From the NCBI GenBank assembly GCA_015488125.1, contig WFOJ01000231.1, forward strand, positions 1 through 32,595: 32,595 nt of DNA, given 5' to 3'. A model generated the notes under the pieces. It ran no database searches, was not told where the DNA came from, and was given only the letters and a program-made list of their open reading frames with translations. Of this stretch, positions 1-8,828 are shown piece after piece. Position 1 is the stretch's first letter. Each line of letters starts with the position of its first letter. The translations under genes and the position numbers were made by a program. Source of the DNA: Mariprofundaceae bacterium (GTDB lineage Bacteria; Pseudomonadota; Zetaproteobacteria; Mariprofundales; Mariprofundaceae).

Positions 1-478
1 CACGGGCGACGCTGTCAATCTCCGCCCGACCCACGCAAAAAGGCAGCAGCGTAAAATCATCCAGCACGGTTTGCAGAAACGGCAATTGCACTTCCAGCGA
101 ATGCTCCAGCGCATGCGCGGCATCAAAGCTTATCACATCCGGCAGGGTCAGTGCTTGCTGCATGGCGCGCTGATCCAGCCTGACTTCGCCCAGTGGCGTG
201 GCAAACGCATCCGCCGAAGGCAGAGCCAGGCCATCAAAGGGCACCCGGTGCGCTGGCCCAAACAACACCACCTGTCGGATCGAACGCTCCCGCAGGCTGG
301 CATAAGCCCATGCCGCCGTCAGCCCCGAATACACATAACCCGCATGTGGCACAATCAGTGCTTCAGGCTGGCTGATATCAGGATGCGCCTTGGCCAGATA
401 AGCGCTGATCATGCTCTCCAGTTCGCGTTGATTGGCCGGATAAAAGCGACCTGCCACGGCAGGTTGACGAATACGCAT
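1..478 (-). CDS. amrB: AmmeMemoRadiSam system protein B (MEMO family), partial, C-terminus beyond window
   Basis: This gene is missing from the ORF track because it leaves the left edge, but the minus strand is open from an ATG at 478 for 159 codons. The translation starts MRIRQPAVAGRFYP, which is the typical N-terminus of MEMO-family proteins. It then shows VPHAGYVYSG (residues 43-52), GPAHR (74-78) and EHSLEVQLPFLQ (125-136), the conserved histidine-containing blocks that in this family line a metal-binding cleft like that of LigB dioxygenases. A strong Shine-Dalgarno GGAGGG (485-490) lies six bases upstream and fixes the start. The family is often found with an AMMECR1 protein and a radical SAM enzyme; those would lie outside this window if present. 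The biochemical role is not established. The family call is firm. Confidence 0.9.
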   Translation of the reverse strand, partial: MRIRQPAVAGRFYPANQRELESMISAYLAKAHPDISQPEALIVPHAGYVYSGLTAAWAYASLRERSIRQVVLFGPAHRVPFDGLALPSADAFATPLGEVRLDQRAMQQALTLPDVISFDAAHALEHSLEVQLPFLQTVLDDFTLLPFCVGRAEIDSVAR

Positions 479-721
479 GACGAACCCTCCTATTTGCCAA
501 GGATCTGTTGGATTTTGACAAAAACTATTACGAAAATCAAGGAATGGTTAACATCGTTCTGTTTTTTGCAGCAATGACGCTGCTATTCGTCAGCAGTAGA
601 GCTGCTGTCAGTTTTATTCCACCATTTCTCAATAATTGCCAAAATCCGATAGGTTTTTTCAACACCATACGTCAATACGAATTCGGACTTGATCCAGCTA
701 TGCCCGTAGTATCGACCTGGT
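479..721. other. Intergenic region between rhlB and amrB, no gene seen
   Basis: This stretch of 243 bases is the largest gap in the left-hand minus-strand block. It is more AT-rich than its surroundings, which would suit a promoter for the MEMO gene, but I find no convincing -35/-10 pair. A small perfect inverted repeat CAGCAG-TAGAG-CTGCTG (591-607) lies inside without a U-tract on either strand. ORF-track entries crossing this gap have no family features and look like noise. Confidence 0.5.
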
Positions 722-1990
722 TTATTTTTTACGCGGGTGTTGCCTGGATAGATGACGGCGGCGTGGCTTGTGCACCGATTTGCCAGAGCGCATGCCTTCT
801 GCTGTGGCTTTCGGGTGAGTCGGCTCACCGATGTCCAGCATGCTGCCATCGATTGGCTGAACGGGGATGCGGTGACCCACCATTGCCTCAATATCCGGCA
901 GCGCCATGCAATAGCGTTCGCAGGCGAATGACACCGCCATGCCGCTGGCACCAGCTCTGGCTGTGCGGCCAATGCGGTGAACATAACTTTCTGCCTCTTC
1001 GGGAAGATCATAATTGAATACATGGCTGACATGATCAACGTGAATGCCACGGCTAGCGACATCGGTGGCTACCAGCAATTGCAGCCGCCCTCCGCTGAAA
1101 TCTTGTAAAATACGCATGCGCTTGCGCTGGGGAACGTCGCCACTGAGAATACCCGTTTTGAAACCATAGCGCGCCAAAAAGTTGGCGAGCTTCTCGCCAG
1201 TGCGTTTTTCATTGGTAAAAATGATCCCGCGCTCCACCGCCAGCGAGCGCAGCAGATGTACCATCAGTGCCTGTTTTTCCTCCTGCGCCGGATGGTAGAG
1301 GATTTCCTCAATGCCGTGAGCCGTCAATTCACCTTCTTCAGCGCGGATTTGCTCCGGGTTATTCATATGTTCGTACGCCAGTTCCATAACACGCCGGGAG
1401 AGCGTGGCGGAAAACAGCAGGGACTGGCGCTCTTTCCAGTGTGGCAGACGACGCATCATAAAGCGAATATCGCGAATAAAGCCAAGGTCAAACATGCGAT
1501 CCGCTTCGTCGATGATGAGCATTTCCGTCAGACGCAGACTGTAGCGACGCTGTTTGTAGTAATCGAGCAGGCGACCAGGCGTGCCCACCAGAATATCGGT
1601 GCCATGATCAAAAGCCTGTTGTTGTTTTTTGTAGTCCACGCCACCATAGACGGCATGCAGGCGCAATTCGGTATGGCGTAGTAATTGCCGGGCATCATCG
1701 TGAATTTGCACCACCAGTTCCCGGGTTGGGGCGACGATCAGCACCCGGGGATGGCGGTCGACACGGCCCTTTTTGGCAGGCTGCGTCAACAGGCGTTGAA
1801 TGGCGGTAATCAAAAAGGTGATGGTTTTGCCTGTTCCCGTGCGCCCCTGGGCAGCAATATCCTTGCCAGCCAGTGTCAGCGGCAGGGCACTGCGCTGAAT
1901 ATCGGTCAGCTGAGTAAAGCCCAGGTCATCAATGGCCTGAGCCAGTGGCGCAGCCAGTGCCAGTTGGGCAAATGTTGTTGCTGTAGTCAC
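722..1990 (-). CDS. rhlB: ATP-dependent RNA helicase RhlB (DEAD-box)
   Basis: A 422-residue DEAD-box helicase that unwinds RNA using ATP; RhlB of Escherichia coli, of nearly the same length, works with RNase E in the RNA degradosome. Motifs appear in order: Q motif LTDIQ (28-32), Walker A GRTGTGKT (49-56), PTREL (88-92), TPGR (137-140), DEAD (161-164), SAT (194-196), ATDVASRG (308-315) and HRIGRTAR (338-345). The segments around DEADRMFDLGFIRDIR and the ACERY region match RhlB better than RhlE or DbpA. The C-terminus is short and basic (PRRRHLSRQHPRKK), as in RhlB, and fits RNA binding. The start is a GTG that overlaps the TGA of the upstream acetyltransferase gene by four bases (GTGA), which suggests translational coupling. 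Family certain; assignment as RhlB likely. Confidence 0.9.
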   Translation of the reverse strand: MTTATTFAQLALAAPLAQAIDDLGFTQLTDIQRSALPLTLAGKDIAAQGRTGTGKTITFLITAIQRLLTQPAKKGRVDRHPRVLIVAPTRELVVQIHDDARQLLRHTELRLHAVYGGVDYKKQQQAFDHGTDILVGTPGRLLDYYKQRRYSLRLTEMLIIDEADRMFDLGFIRDIRFMMRRLPHWKERQSLLFSATLSRRVMELAYEHMNNPEQIRAEEGELTAHGIEEILYHPAQEEKQALMVHLLRSLAVERGIIFTNEKRTGEKLANFLARYGFKTGILSGDVPQRKRMRILQDFSGGRLQLLVATDVASRGIHVDHVSHVFNYDLPEEAESYVHRIGRTARAGASGMAVSFACERYCMALPDIEAMVGHRIPVQPIDGSMLDIGEPTHPKATAEGMRSGKSVHKPRRRHLSRQHPRKK

Positions 1991-2493
1991 GGTTGTAAAC
2001 GCTCCAGAATGGGCTTGCTGTGGGCGGCTTTCAGGTGTTTTTCGACTGCTGTTTCATCACAGCAATGGAATTTTTCACAATGAATGCACACCGTCCAGAT
2101 TTTGTGGGGTAAACTTTCTTTGGCAACCACCTTGTAGCCCTGACGAATAAAAAAATCCTTCACGTAGGTCAGGGCGAACACATGATCGACGCCACGTTGC
2201 ATGGCCAGTTGTTCGCAGGCTTCGACCAGTAAACGCCCTACGCCTAAATGACGATAGTCATCAGCGACCACCAGCGAACGAATTTCCGCCAGATGACGGG
2301 TGTACAAATGCAAGGTAGCAACGCCCGCTGGCTGACCATCATAAGTGCCGACAACAAATTCCTGCAAATGCTGACACACATCATCCTCACTGCGGGGCAA
2401 TAACACACCAGCGGCAACCTGCGGAGCCATCAGTTCCATAATCATTGAAATGTCACCCACTTCGGCAGGACGAATCTGTAAACGATGTGGCAT
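1987..2493 (-). CDS. GNAT N-acetyltransferase, short N-acetylglutamate-synthase-like
   Basis: The track ORF begins at 2652, but the GNAT fold begins at MPHRLQIRPAEVGD, whose ATG (2491-2493) overlaps the recN stop by one base (TAATG). I therefore choose 2493, giving 168 residues. The acetyl-CoA loop is RHLGVGRLL (81-89), followed by the usual YVKDFFIRQGY block near residues 110-120. The tail PHKIWTVCIHCEKFHCCDE contains four cysteines (136, 139, 144, 145), a signature I associate with short ArgA-like N-acetyltransferases that can make N-acetylglutamate for arginine synthesis. The substrate cannot be proved from sequence and no arg gene is adjacent. It lies between recN and rhlB with overlapping ends on both sides, so it is almost surely cotranscribed with them. 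Confidence 0.85.
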   Translation of the reverse strand: MPHRLQIRPAEVGDISMIMELMAPQVAAGVLLPRSEDDVCQHLQEFVVGTYDGQPAGVATLHLYTRHLAEIRSLVVADDYRHLGVGRLLVEACEQLAMQRGVDHVFALTYVKDFFIRQGYKVVAKESLPHKIWTVCIHCEKFHCCDETAVEKHLKAAHSKPILERLQP

Positions 2494-4154
2494 TAGTGGC
2501 GTTTTCGCCGTTTCCACAGGGCGCGTGCCTGTTTTACACCTTGAGGGCTGCCATCGCCAAGCATGCGGGCCAGCTCCTGCAAACGTCCGGCGCGATCCAG
2601 TGGCAGCAGTGAGCTGGTAGTGCGTTGCCCATCGCTTTGCTTGGTGATGCAAATATGCTGATCCGCCAGTGTAGCCACTTGTGGCAAATGCGTAATGACC
2701 AGCACCTGGCGCTCCTCCGCCATGGCGTGAAGAAGTTCGCCCACACTCCAGGCTGTTTCACCGCCAACGCCCACATCCACCTCGTCGAATACAGCCAGTG
2801 GTGTTTCGCCTGTGGCTGCGCCGCAGGCCTTGAGGGCCAGCACCAGACGCGATAATTCACCGCCCGAAGCGACTTGCTGCAATGGCCGGAAAGGTTCGCC
2901 GGGATTGCTGGAGAGCATGAAGCTGACATGGTCAAAGCCATGTTGCCCCCAGTTGTGGTCATCCGCTTCACTTGTTACATCAATGCGTAGCTGCATGCCT
3001 GCCAGCGCCAGCTGATCAAGCGCCGGACGCAGCTTGCCAAGCAAGCTTGCAGCCTGCTCGCAACGCGCCTGATGCAGGGTGCTGGCAGCTTGCCGATACG
3101 CCTGACGCGCCTGTTCGCATTGTTGCTGCAAACGTTCGCCATCCCATTCCGCCGTATCCAGAGCATCCAGTTGCTGTTGCCATTGTTGTTGTAGTTGCAG
3201 CAAGGTTGCCTCATCGCAGCCATGACGATGCAACATGGCCTGTAATTGATTAAGCCGTTGTTCCTGTGCTGTTAATTGGGCGACATCTACTTCCATTTCC
3301 AGCACGTCTTGCAGCAAAGCGGGTACTTCAGCCAGCACATCTTCTGCTTGTTGCATCATGTCCACCGCCTGTTGCAGCGATGGCTGCAAACTGGCCAGCG
3401 GCGCAATAGCGTGCATTGCTTCCGTCAACAGGCTGCGCGTCGATGGTTCGCCTTCATCAAGCGCATACATGGCTTGCGCAGCCCCCTGTTGCAGCTGCGC
3501 CAGGTGGGTGCCGGCAGCGACCTCCTGCTCCAAGTGTTGCAATAAGCCGGGCGCCAGTTCTAGCATGTCCAGTGTTTCAAGCTGTTGCCGCAGCCATTGT
3601 TCCTGTTCGCGCCCCTGACGGATTTGTTGCTGCCATGCCTGCATGGCCTGGCTGGCCTGCTGCCATGCCTGCCAGCATGCTTTTACGTGCTGTAATAACG
3701 ACGCATCCAGCCCGGCATCCAGCAAACTGCGTTGCCATGCTGCTTGCATCAGACGTTGGTGCGCATGCTGACCGTGAAGATCCAGACACAGGCGGCCCAG
3801 TCGCTGCAACACCTTCAGTGGCACAGCAACGCCATTAAGCCAGGCTCGCGAACGGCCATCAGCATTGATCACGCGGCGCACAATCATCAGTTCTTCTTCT
3901 TCAATCCCCTGCTCTGCCAACAAGGCGCTGATACCTGGCTGCGCCACTTCCAGCGAGCCGACAATCTCGGCGCGATCAGCACCGTGACGCACCACAGCGG
4001 CTGATGCACGCGCCCCAAACAAAAGACCAAGCGCATCCACCAGAATGGATTTGCCCGCGCCGGTTTCGCCGGTGAAGACGGTCATGCCATCAGTCAGTTC
4101 CAGACGTACTTCATCCACCAGCACAAATTGCCGGATATGCAGCTCTCTTAGCAT
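2493..4154 (-). CDS. recN: DNA repair protein RecN
   Basis: A 553-residue SMC-like ATPase of double-strand break repair, close to the usual RecN length. The N-terminal half-ATPase starts MLRELHIRQFVLVDEV and carries Walker A GETGAGKS (29-36). A long glutamine- and alanine-rich coiled-coil stretch follows (about 150-350), with many QQ/QA heptads. The C-terminal half has the ABC signature SGGELSR (430-436), Walker B LAVFDEVD (about 453-460) and the switch histidine in VITHLPQVA. RecN loads at break ends and helps RecA-dependent repair. The gene overlaps nadK by seven bases upstream and the acetyltransferase by one base downstream. nadK-recN adjacency is also known in enterobacteria. In many bacteria recN is under LexA control; I see no SOS box here, which fits an internal operon position. 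Confidence 0.97.
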   Translation of the reverse strand: MLRELHIRQFVLVDEVRLELTDGMTVFTGETGAGKSILVDALGLLFGARASAAVVRHGADRAEIVGSLEVAQPGISALLAEQGIEEEELMIVRRVINADGRSRAWLNGVAVPLKVLQRLGRLCLDLHGQHAHQRLMQAAWQRSLLDAGLDASLLQHVKACWQAWQQASQAMQAWQQQIRQGREQEQWLRQQLETLDMLELAPGLLQHLEQEVAAGTHLAQLQQGAAQAMYALDEGEPSTRSLLTEAMHAIAPLASLQPSLQQAVDMMQQAEDVLAEVPALLQDVLEMEVDVAQLTAQEQRLNQLQAMLHRHGCDEATLLQLQQQWQQQLDALDTAEWDGERLQQQCEQARQAYRQAASTLHQARCEQAASLLGKLRPALDQLALAGMQLRIDVTSEADDHNWGQHGFDHVSFMLSSNPGEPFRPLQQVASGGELSRLVLALKACGAATGETPLAVFDEVDVGVGGETAWSVGELLHAMAEERQVLVITHLPQVATLADQHICITKQSDGQRTTSSLLPLDRAGRLQELARMLGDGSPQGVKQARALWKRRKRH

Positions 4155-5062
4155 GATTGCCCTGAAGTGCCCACGCCATCCGCCCAGTGAAGTTTGTTGC
4201 GCAGGGTTTCAAAATAATGATGATCAGGCAGGTAAATCAGCCGAATTTTTCCACCGCGATAAACGCGTACTACATCATTGACCTGTAATTCCGCCAGTAA
4301 CTGACCATCCAGACTCAGGCTGGCCGGGCGAGAGCAGGCACATAAACGCATTTCAATGCCTTCGTCCATGGGGATGACCAGAGGACGATTGCTCAGCGTG
4401 TGCGGGCAGACCGGCACCAGTGTTAACGCCTGCACGCCAGGATGCACAATGGGACCACCTGCCGACAGGGCATAAGCTGTTGATCCTGCCGGTGTCGCCA
4501 GAATCATGCCATCGGCGTGCAGGCTGAAGGCGCGGCGCTGATGCACATGCAATTCAAACTCCACAGGCCGGGTGTCACGGCGGTGCAACACCACATCATT
4601 CATGGCCCGGCCATGCCAACGGCACTGTGCATCCCGCACCACATCGACCTGCAGGGCATAATGCTCAATCGTTTTATAACGGTTGGCGAAGATATGGGTC
4701 AGCGCATCGCGCACCGAACCGGCTGGCGTATCCGTCAAAAAACCAAGTCGGCCAAGATTGATACCCAAAATCGGCACGCCCGTGCCGGCGCATTCGCGGC
4801 CAACGCCCAGCAAGGTGCCGTCACCACCAAAAACGAGCATCATTTCAACCTGTTGCGTCAATGATTCTGCCGCCACCGTTGATGTGCCGGGTAACGCTTG
4901 CTCCCCCTGGCGCATCCACAGGCGATAGCCACAGTCATCCAGCCAGCGGGTAATATCGGCAGCCAGGCTGGCAGCGCGCTCATCTCCCGGCTTGACGACG
5001 ATGCCAATGCGGTGAATCAAGCGCCTTTCCACCCTGCTGGTTGCTGGTGGCACTGAAAACAC
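4148..5062 (-). CDS. nadK: NAD kinase
   Basis: This enzyme phosphorylates NAD to NADP with ATP in the cytoplasm. The GGDGT motif (79-83, numbered from the first possible start) is followed by GINLGRLGFLT (100-110), NDVVLHR (155-161) and the NAD-binding stretch ADGMILATPAGSTAYALS (183-200), all typical of NadK. The start is uncertain because no ATG is available. GTG at 5062 has a weak AAGG seven bases upstream. GTG at 5032 has no usable site. TTG at 5020 overlaps the upstream stop (TTGA) and has GGAAAGG only three bases away, and it would begin MIHRIGIVVK, nearest to normal family N-termini. Real length is thus 290 to 304 residues. It overlaps the cytochrome gene upstream and recN downstream. 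Confidence 0.95.
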   Translation of the reverse strand: MFSVPPATSRVERRLIHRIGIVVKPGDERAASLAADITRWLDDCGYRLWMRQGEQALPGTSTVAAESLTQQVEMMLVFGGDGTLLGVGRECAGTGVPILGINLGRLGFLTDTPAGSVRDALTHIFANRYKTIEHYALQVDVVRDAQCRWHGRAMNDVVLHRRDTRPVEFELHVHQRRAFSLHADGMILATPAGSTAYALSAGGPIVHPGVQALTLVPVCPHTLSNRPLVIPMDEGIEMRLCACSRPASLSLDGQLLAELQVNDVVRVYRGGKIRLIYLPDHHYFETLRNKLHWADGVGTSGQSC

Positions 5063-5295
5063 TGGGTAGCCTTGACATGGCCCGCAGGTTGCGGGCGAAT
5101 ACCATGCTCACCATGACATGTCATACAGGCTTTATGCGAGGTAATCGCCCGATGGGTGGCATCATCAGGGGTGGCTTTTGTCGTGCGTTCACTGGTTCCC
5201 AGGATAAGCACGACAATAACTGTCAGCACAATCAGCATGAATACCCAGTCATTGCGCGTTGGTTGCCAGCCCTGTTTACCGTTATCTGTTGTCAT
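5017..5295 (-). CDS. Small membrane-anchored diheme cytochrome c
   Basis: A 92-residue protein with a single uncleaved-looking N-terminal transmembrane helix (about 17-33, WVFMLIVLTVIVVLILG) and a short periplasmic part with two heme-attachment motifs, CMTCH (57-61) and CFQCH (79-83). Several other histidines (48, 54, 64, 73) could be the distal heme ligands. It should carry two covalent c-type hemes on the outer face of the inner membrane and pass electrons, but donor and acceptor are unknown. It is much smaller than NapC/NirT proteins and has no close named family that I recognise. The gene overlaps the 5' end of nadK and is 100 bases downstream of a polytopic membrane protein, so it sits inside an operon of otherwise housekeeping genes. 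ATG start. Confidence 0.85.
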   Translation of the reverse strand: MTTDNGKQGWQPTRNDWVFMLIVLTVIVVLILGTSERTTKATPDDATHRAITSHKACMTCHGEHGIRPQPAGHVKATQCFQCHQQPAGWKGA

Positions 5296-5395
5296 CGATT
5301 ATCATCTCCAGTTGCCCTGATGACTCATGTTTAACCATGAAGGACATAGCCGCATGGTAGCATCAGCATCAGGTGCAGCAATGATTTGCAGCGGC

Positions 5396-5992
5396 TTACT
5401 GACTGGCTGCCGTAGCCAGCGCCTCATACAGCGGGTAAACCAGCCATTGCCCGCACAAGGCATCCAGCAACGGTGAGGCGGCCAGTAACAGCCAACACCA
5501 GTGTTGCAGGTATGACAGCAGGCTCGCCCACCACGGCGGCAGCCAGCCACGCTGTTGCAGGTATTCACCGAGCAGCATGCCGGGCATGGGCAGCACATGC
5601 AGCGCCAGCATGCACAGGTTGAAATACATCAGCACCTTGGCCCACCAATGATGCAAGGGAGGCAGGCCTGCTGCCGGGGGATGCTGCAAGGCCCATTGAT
5701 AGAGCAAAAAGCCGGCCAGCGCGCATAGCCCGTGGCCCAGCCAGCGCGCTGCTGCGCCACGCATGCCCGCTTCCTGCACCGGCCGGGGCAGGGCAATGAT
5801 CACGGCGCGTTGCATGGCAATACCGATCAGTAACGGCCACCAGGCGGATTTCCAGCTAATGGCGTAAAAAGGATGGGGAACTGTCACCTTTAGCAACTGC
5901 GCTTCAATCATATTCACCAGCGTCAGCGATACCAGTACGGGCAATGAATAAAACATACACTGGCGAATCACCATTTCCAGCCAGCTTTCCAT
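5396..5992 (-). CDS. Polytopic membrane protein of unknown function
   Basis: This 198-residue protein is very hydrophobic and rich in tryptophan and leucine, with about five or six predicted membrane helices (around 10-30, 45-68, 83-103, 115-140, 150-178). I do not recognise the family with certainty. The stretch YFNLCMLALHVLPMPGMLLGEYL resembles the conserved FNLxPxPPLDG helix of site-2 metalloproteases (peptidase M50), but the catalytic aspartate-glycine and any HExxH are absent, so a protease function is not supported. Its start is two bases after the stop of the propeller lipoprotein gene, which implies cotranscription. The diheme cytochrome follows after 100 bases. A role linked to that cytochrome is only a guess from position. 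Confidence 0.7.
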   Translation of the reverse strand: MESWLEMVIRQCMFYSLPVLVSLTLVNMIEAQLLKVTVPHPFYAISWKSAWWPLLIGIAMQRAVIIALPRPVQEAGMRGAAARWLGHGLCALAGFLLYQWALQHPPAAGLPPLHHWWAKVLMYFNLCMLALHVLPMPGMLLGEYLQQRGWLPPWWASLLSYLQHWCWLLLAASPLLDALCGQWLVYPLYEALATAASQ

Positions 5993-5994
5993 GC

Positions 5995-7005
5995 TTAGTT
6001 GTGGTCTTTCTCCATGATTTCGATCACCGCCTCCGGTGCGCCTTTGCTGCGACGGATATTGGCCAGCACCCGCCCTTGATGCACGTACAGGCCATCAATG
6101 CTTCCGGCCTGATGATGGGCGACATCAAGCAGGTTGCGACCATCCCATACCCATAGACGTGATGCGCTGCCGGACTGGTCACTGATCCAGAGTAACTGGC
6201 GTTGATGATCCCAGGCCAGTGATTGCGGGTGATGAATGGCCGGGTTATTTAGCCATGTTGTCAACACAGGCTTGTCACCGTCTTGCAGGGCAAGAATACG
6301 CCCACTCGTTCTTTCGGCCAGCAGGATGCGACCATCATCCAGGCGGGTCATGCTGCGAATGGCAGAAAAACGACGCGCCTGCCTGCTTCTGGCTTCGGTT
6401 GCTGCTTCATCGGGATGGCTGATGACCTGCCAGCCTCCGCTCTCCCCCCATACCTGCAACTGATGGTCCGCCAGTCGCAGACGGTATAGCGCGCCACCCT
6501 GCTGGCCGTCTGCCAGATAGCAAAAACGCTGATCACGACCAAAAACGATAGCGCTGTGATGAAACACGCCAGCGGCTGTAAAAGGCGCGACAGCAGGCGA
6601 ATCGGAAGTCTGGCGAAGGCGATCCACCTGCTGTTCTTCCGGCAACGTCGCCGGTTCGGTGATGCGCCAGACCAGACCTTCGGCAAAGCCTTCGCCCAGC
6701 CACAGCGTACCATCACCTGCCTGTGCCAACGATGCCACCTTGTTCAGGCCGTATAAAAGCACATGCTGACGACCGGATCGCAGATTGACAGCAATCAGCG
6801 AGGCGGCAAAGGATGAGGCACTGTGATCTGTTGCCACATACAGCCAGTGACCATCTGCCGAAATCGTCAGCGCGCTGGGATCCGCATGTTTCCAGGCTGC
6901 CAGTGAGCGGTAGGTCCAGCCTTCACTCATCTGCAACTGCAAGCCGTCAATCTGGCAGGATGTCAGCCATGCCAGCAGGATGAGGCATGTCAAAATCCTA
7001 TTCAT
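5995..7005 (-). CDS. Lipoprotein with beta-propeller (NHL/SMP-30-like) repeats
   Basis: A 336-residue predicted lipoprotein. The N-terminus [17 protein letters not shown] has a lipobox (LTSC, Cys17), so the mature protein should be lipidated and face the periplasm. The rest shows repeated strand patterns such as [44 protein letters not shown] and [14 protein letters not shown], the look of a five- or six-bladed propeller in the NHL or SMP-30/gluconolactonase class. No confident catalytic set can be assigned. Its ATG lies inside the last codons of pgi (eight-base overlap), and the next gene begins two bases after its stop. The partner or ligand is unknown; position suggests a link with the membrane protein and diheme cytochrome downstream. 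Confidence 0.75.
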   Translation of the reverse strand: MNRILTCLILLAWLTSCQIDGLQLQMSEGWTYRSLAAWKHADPSALTISADGHWLYVATDHSASSFAASLIAVNLRSGRQHVLLYGLNKVASLAQAGDGTLWLGEGFAEGLVWRITEPATLPEEQQVDRLRQTSDSPAVAPFTAAGVFHHSAIVFGRDQRFCYLADGQQGGALYRLRLADHQLQVWGESGGWQVISHPDEAATEARSRQARRFSAIRSMTRLDDGRILLAERTSGRILALQDGDKPVLTTWLNNPAIHHPQSLAWDHQRQLLWISDQSGSASRLWVWDGRNLLDVAHHQAGSIDGLYVHQGRVLANIRRSKGAPEAVIEIMEKDHN

Positions 7006-8644
7006 AACGAATGGACTTGATATGGTTGATCAGGCCGTTGGTGGAGGCATCGTGTGAGGTGACCGGTGCATCGTCAGCCAACTCCGGCAAAATCACGCTG
7101 GCTAATTGTTTGCCAAGTTCCACCCCCCACTGATCATAGGCGTTAATATCCCAGATAACGCTCTGCACGAAAATCTTGTGTTCGTACAGGGCGATCAGAC
7201 TGCCCAGAACGGCAGGTGTGAGCTTGCGGAAAACGATCGAGTTGCTCGGTTTGTTGCCGGGGAACACCTTGTGTGGCAACAAGCTGGCAATGGCTGCTTC
7301 ATCCATGCCGGATGCTTGCAGTTCGGCACGAACTTCATCTTCCGTTTTGCCTTTCATCAATGCCTCGGTCTGCGCCAGAAAATTGGCCAGTAACATGTGG
7401 TGGTGCTGGCCAATCGGGTTTTGCGTTTCTGCCGGAGCAAGAAAATCTGCCGGGATCAGTTGCGTGCCCTGATGGATCAACTGGTAGAACGCATGTTGGC
7501 CATTGGTGCCCGGTTCACCCCAGATCACGGGGCCGGTGGCATAATTCACCACCTCACCATGTCGCGTCACCCGCTTGCCATTGCTTTCCATATCGCCCTG
7601 CTGAAAATAGGCCGCAAAGCGATGCATGTATTGATCATAAGGCAGGATGACGTGAGAGGCAGCGCCAAAAAAATTGATATACCAGATGCCGATCATGGCC
7701 ATGATAACGGGCATATTTTCATGCAACGGCGCTTCAAGAAAATGCTGATCCATGGCCGCCGCTCCGGCCAGCAATTCACGAAAGCGATCCATGCCGATAT
7801 ACAGCGCAATCGACAGCCCCACAGCGCTCCACAATGAATAGCGACCGCCAACCCAATCCCAGAAGCCAAACATATTGCGCGGATCAATACCAAAGGCTTC
7901 CACCGCCCGGGCATTGGTCGAAACCGCCACAAAATGCCGGGCAACAGCCTCACGGGTACCGCCCCGGGTGAGAAACCAGTCGCGGGCGGTTTTGGCATTA
8001 CTGATGGTTTCCTGCGTGGTAAAGGTTTTGGAGACGATTACGAACAATGTTGTTTCACGGTGCAGTCGCTTTAGCGTTTCGACGATATGTGTGCCATCGA
8101 CGTTCGAGATAAAATGCACGCGAAGATCATCCCGGCCATACGGCTTCAGCGCCTCTGTCACCATGACCGGGCCGAGGTCGGAGCCACCAATACCGATATT
8201 GACAATATCCGTGATCCGCTTGCCCGTAGAGCCACGCCATTGCCCCGAACGAACAGACTCGGTGAAAGCTTCCATCTGATCCAGCACCTGGTGAATGCCG
8301 GGCATAATATTTTCGCCATCAACAAAGACAGGTGTATCATCCTGGCGACGCAGGGCGGTGTGCAATACAGCGCGCTGTTCCGTGTTGTTGATTTTTTCAC
8401 CGCTGAACATGCAGCCACGCCAGTAAGCAAGCTGACGCGCTTCTGCCAACTCCAGCAGCAGGCGCATGGTAGTGTCATCAATAATGTTTTTGGAGTAGTC
8501 AAGGAGCAAGCCACAAGCCTGCATCGAAAATTGTGTGAAACGCTGAGGATTGGCAGCAAACATATGGCGCATGTGGCGTGTTTGCATATCCGCATAATGT
8601 TGTTGCAGTGCTTTCCATTGCGGCAGTTCGTTCAGTCGTTGCAC
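6998..8644 (-). CDS. pgi: Glucose-6-phosphate isomerase
   Basis: This enzyme interconverts glucose 6-phosphate and fructose 6-phosphate in glycolysis and gluconeogenesis. The track ORF starts at 8755, but a GTG at 8644 has AAGGAG (8651-8656) six bases upstream and gives [10 protein letters not shown], the normal N-terminus, and 548 residues, the usual length of the long bacterial form. Signature blocks are [10 protein letters not shown] (150-159), SKTFTTQET (205-213), [10 protein letters not shown] (348-357), [10 protein letters not shown] (375-384, with the catalytic glutamate and a nearby histidine) and [17 protein letters not shown] near the C-terminus. It is the first gene of the minus-strand block and is divergent from a phosphohexomutase, so the shared region between them could coordinate hexose phosphate metabolism. 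Confidence 0.97.
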   Translation of the reverse strand: MQRLNELPQWKALQQHYADMQTRHMRHMFAANPQRFTQFSMQACGLLLDYSKNIIDDTTMRLLLELAEARQLAYWRGCMFSGEKINNTEQRAVLHTALRRQDDTPVFVDGENIMPGIHQVLDQMEAFTESVRSGQWRGSTGKRITDIVNIGIGGSDLGPVMVTEALKPYGRDDLRVHFISNVDGTHIVETLKRLHRETTLFVIVSKTFTTQETISNAKTARDWFLTRGGTREAVARHFVAVSTNARAVEAFGIDPRNMFGFWDWVGGRYSLWSAVGLSIALYIGMDRFRELLAGAAAMDQHFLEAPLHENMPVIMAMIGIWYINFFGAASHVILPYDQYMHRFAAYFQQGDMESNGKRVTRHGEVVNYATGPVIWGEPGTNGQHAFYQLIHQGTQLIPADFLAPAETQNPIGQHHHMLLANFLAQTEALMKGKTEDEVRAELQASGMDEAAIASLLPHKVFPGNKPSNSIVFRKLTPAVLGSLIALYEHKIFVQSVIWDINAYDQWGVELGKQLASVILPELADDAPVTSHDASTNGLINHIKSIRYE

Positions 8645-8828
8645 CTTGTTCTCCTTCCTCTGTGCCTTCGTGCATGATGGCCAATGCTGCCAGATCAATA
8701 AGGTAAAAGCGATAACGGAACGAATGCGGACAACGAAGCGGTGCGACCATACCAATGCCGCACCGGTTTTACAGAAGATGCAGAGCTGTGCAGGGTTGCT
8801 GCATCACAAGCTTCAGGGGGAATCGTGG
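8645..8828. promoter_or_regulatory. Divergent intergenic region between pgi and the phosphohexomutase gene
   Basis: These 184 bases separate two divergent genes and must hold the promoters for both unless transcripts come from farther away. The clearest structure is an inverted repeat CGGTGCG (8739-8745) and CGCACCG (8759-8765) with a 13-base spacer, followed by GTTTTA. It could be an operator or a leader hairpin of the mutase transcript. I see no strong -35/-10 pair on either strand. Confidence 0.45.
8651..8656 (-). promoter_or_regulatory. Ribosome binding site that fixes the pgi GTG start
   Basis: AAGGAG on the minus strand lies six bases before the GTG at 8644. No comparable site precedes the longer track start at 8755, whose extra residues do not belong to the Pgi family. 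Confidence 0.8.

Noticed and set aside
591-607. Perfect hairpin CAGCAG-TAGAG-CTGCTG downstream of rhlB as a terminator
   Set aside because: No U-tract on either strand and a short stem; left as an unremarkable inverted repeat.
583-1062. Minus-strand ORF of 159 codons across the rhlB 3' end
   Set aside because: Its sequence is the rhlB region read in another frame followed by intergenic DNA; no domain pattern or ribosome binding site.
7397-7837. 146-codon plus-strand ORF within pgi
   Set aside because: Shadow of the conserved Pgi coding sequence on the other strand.
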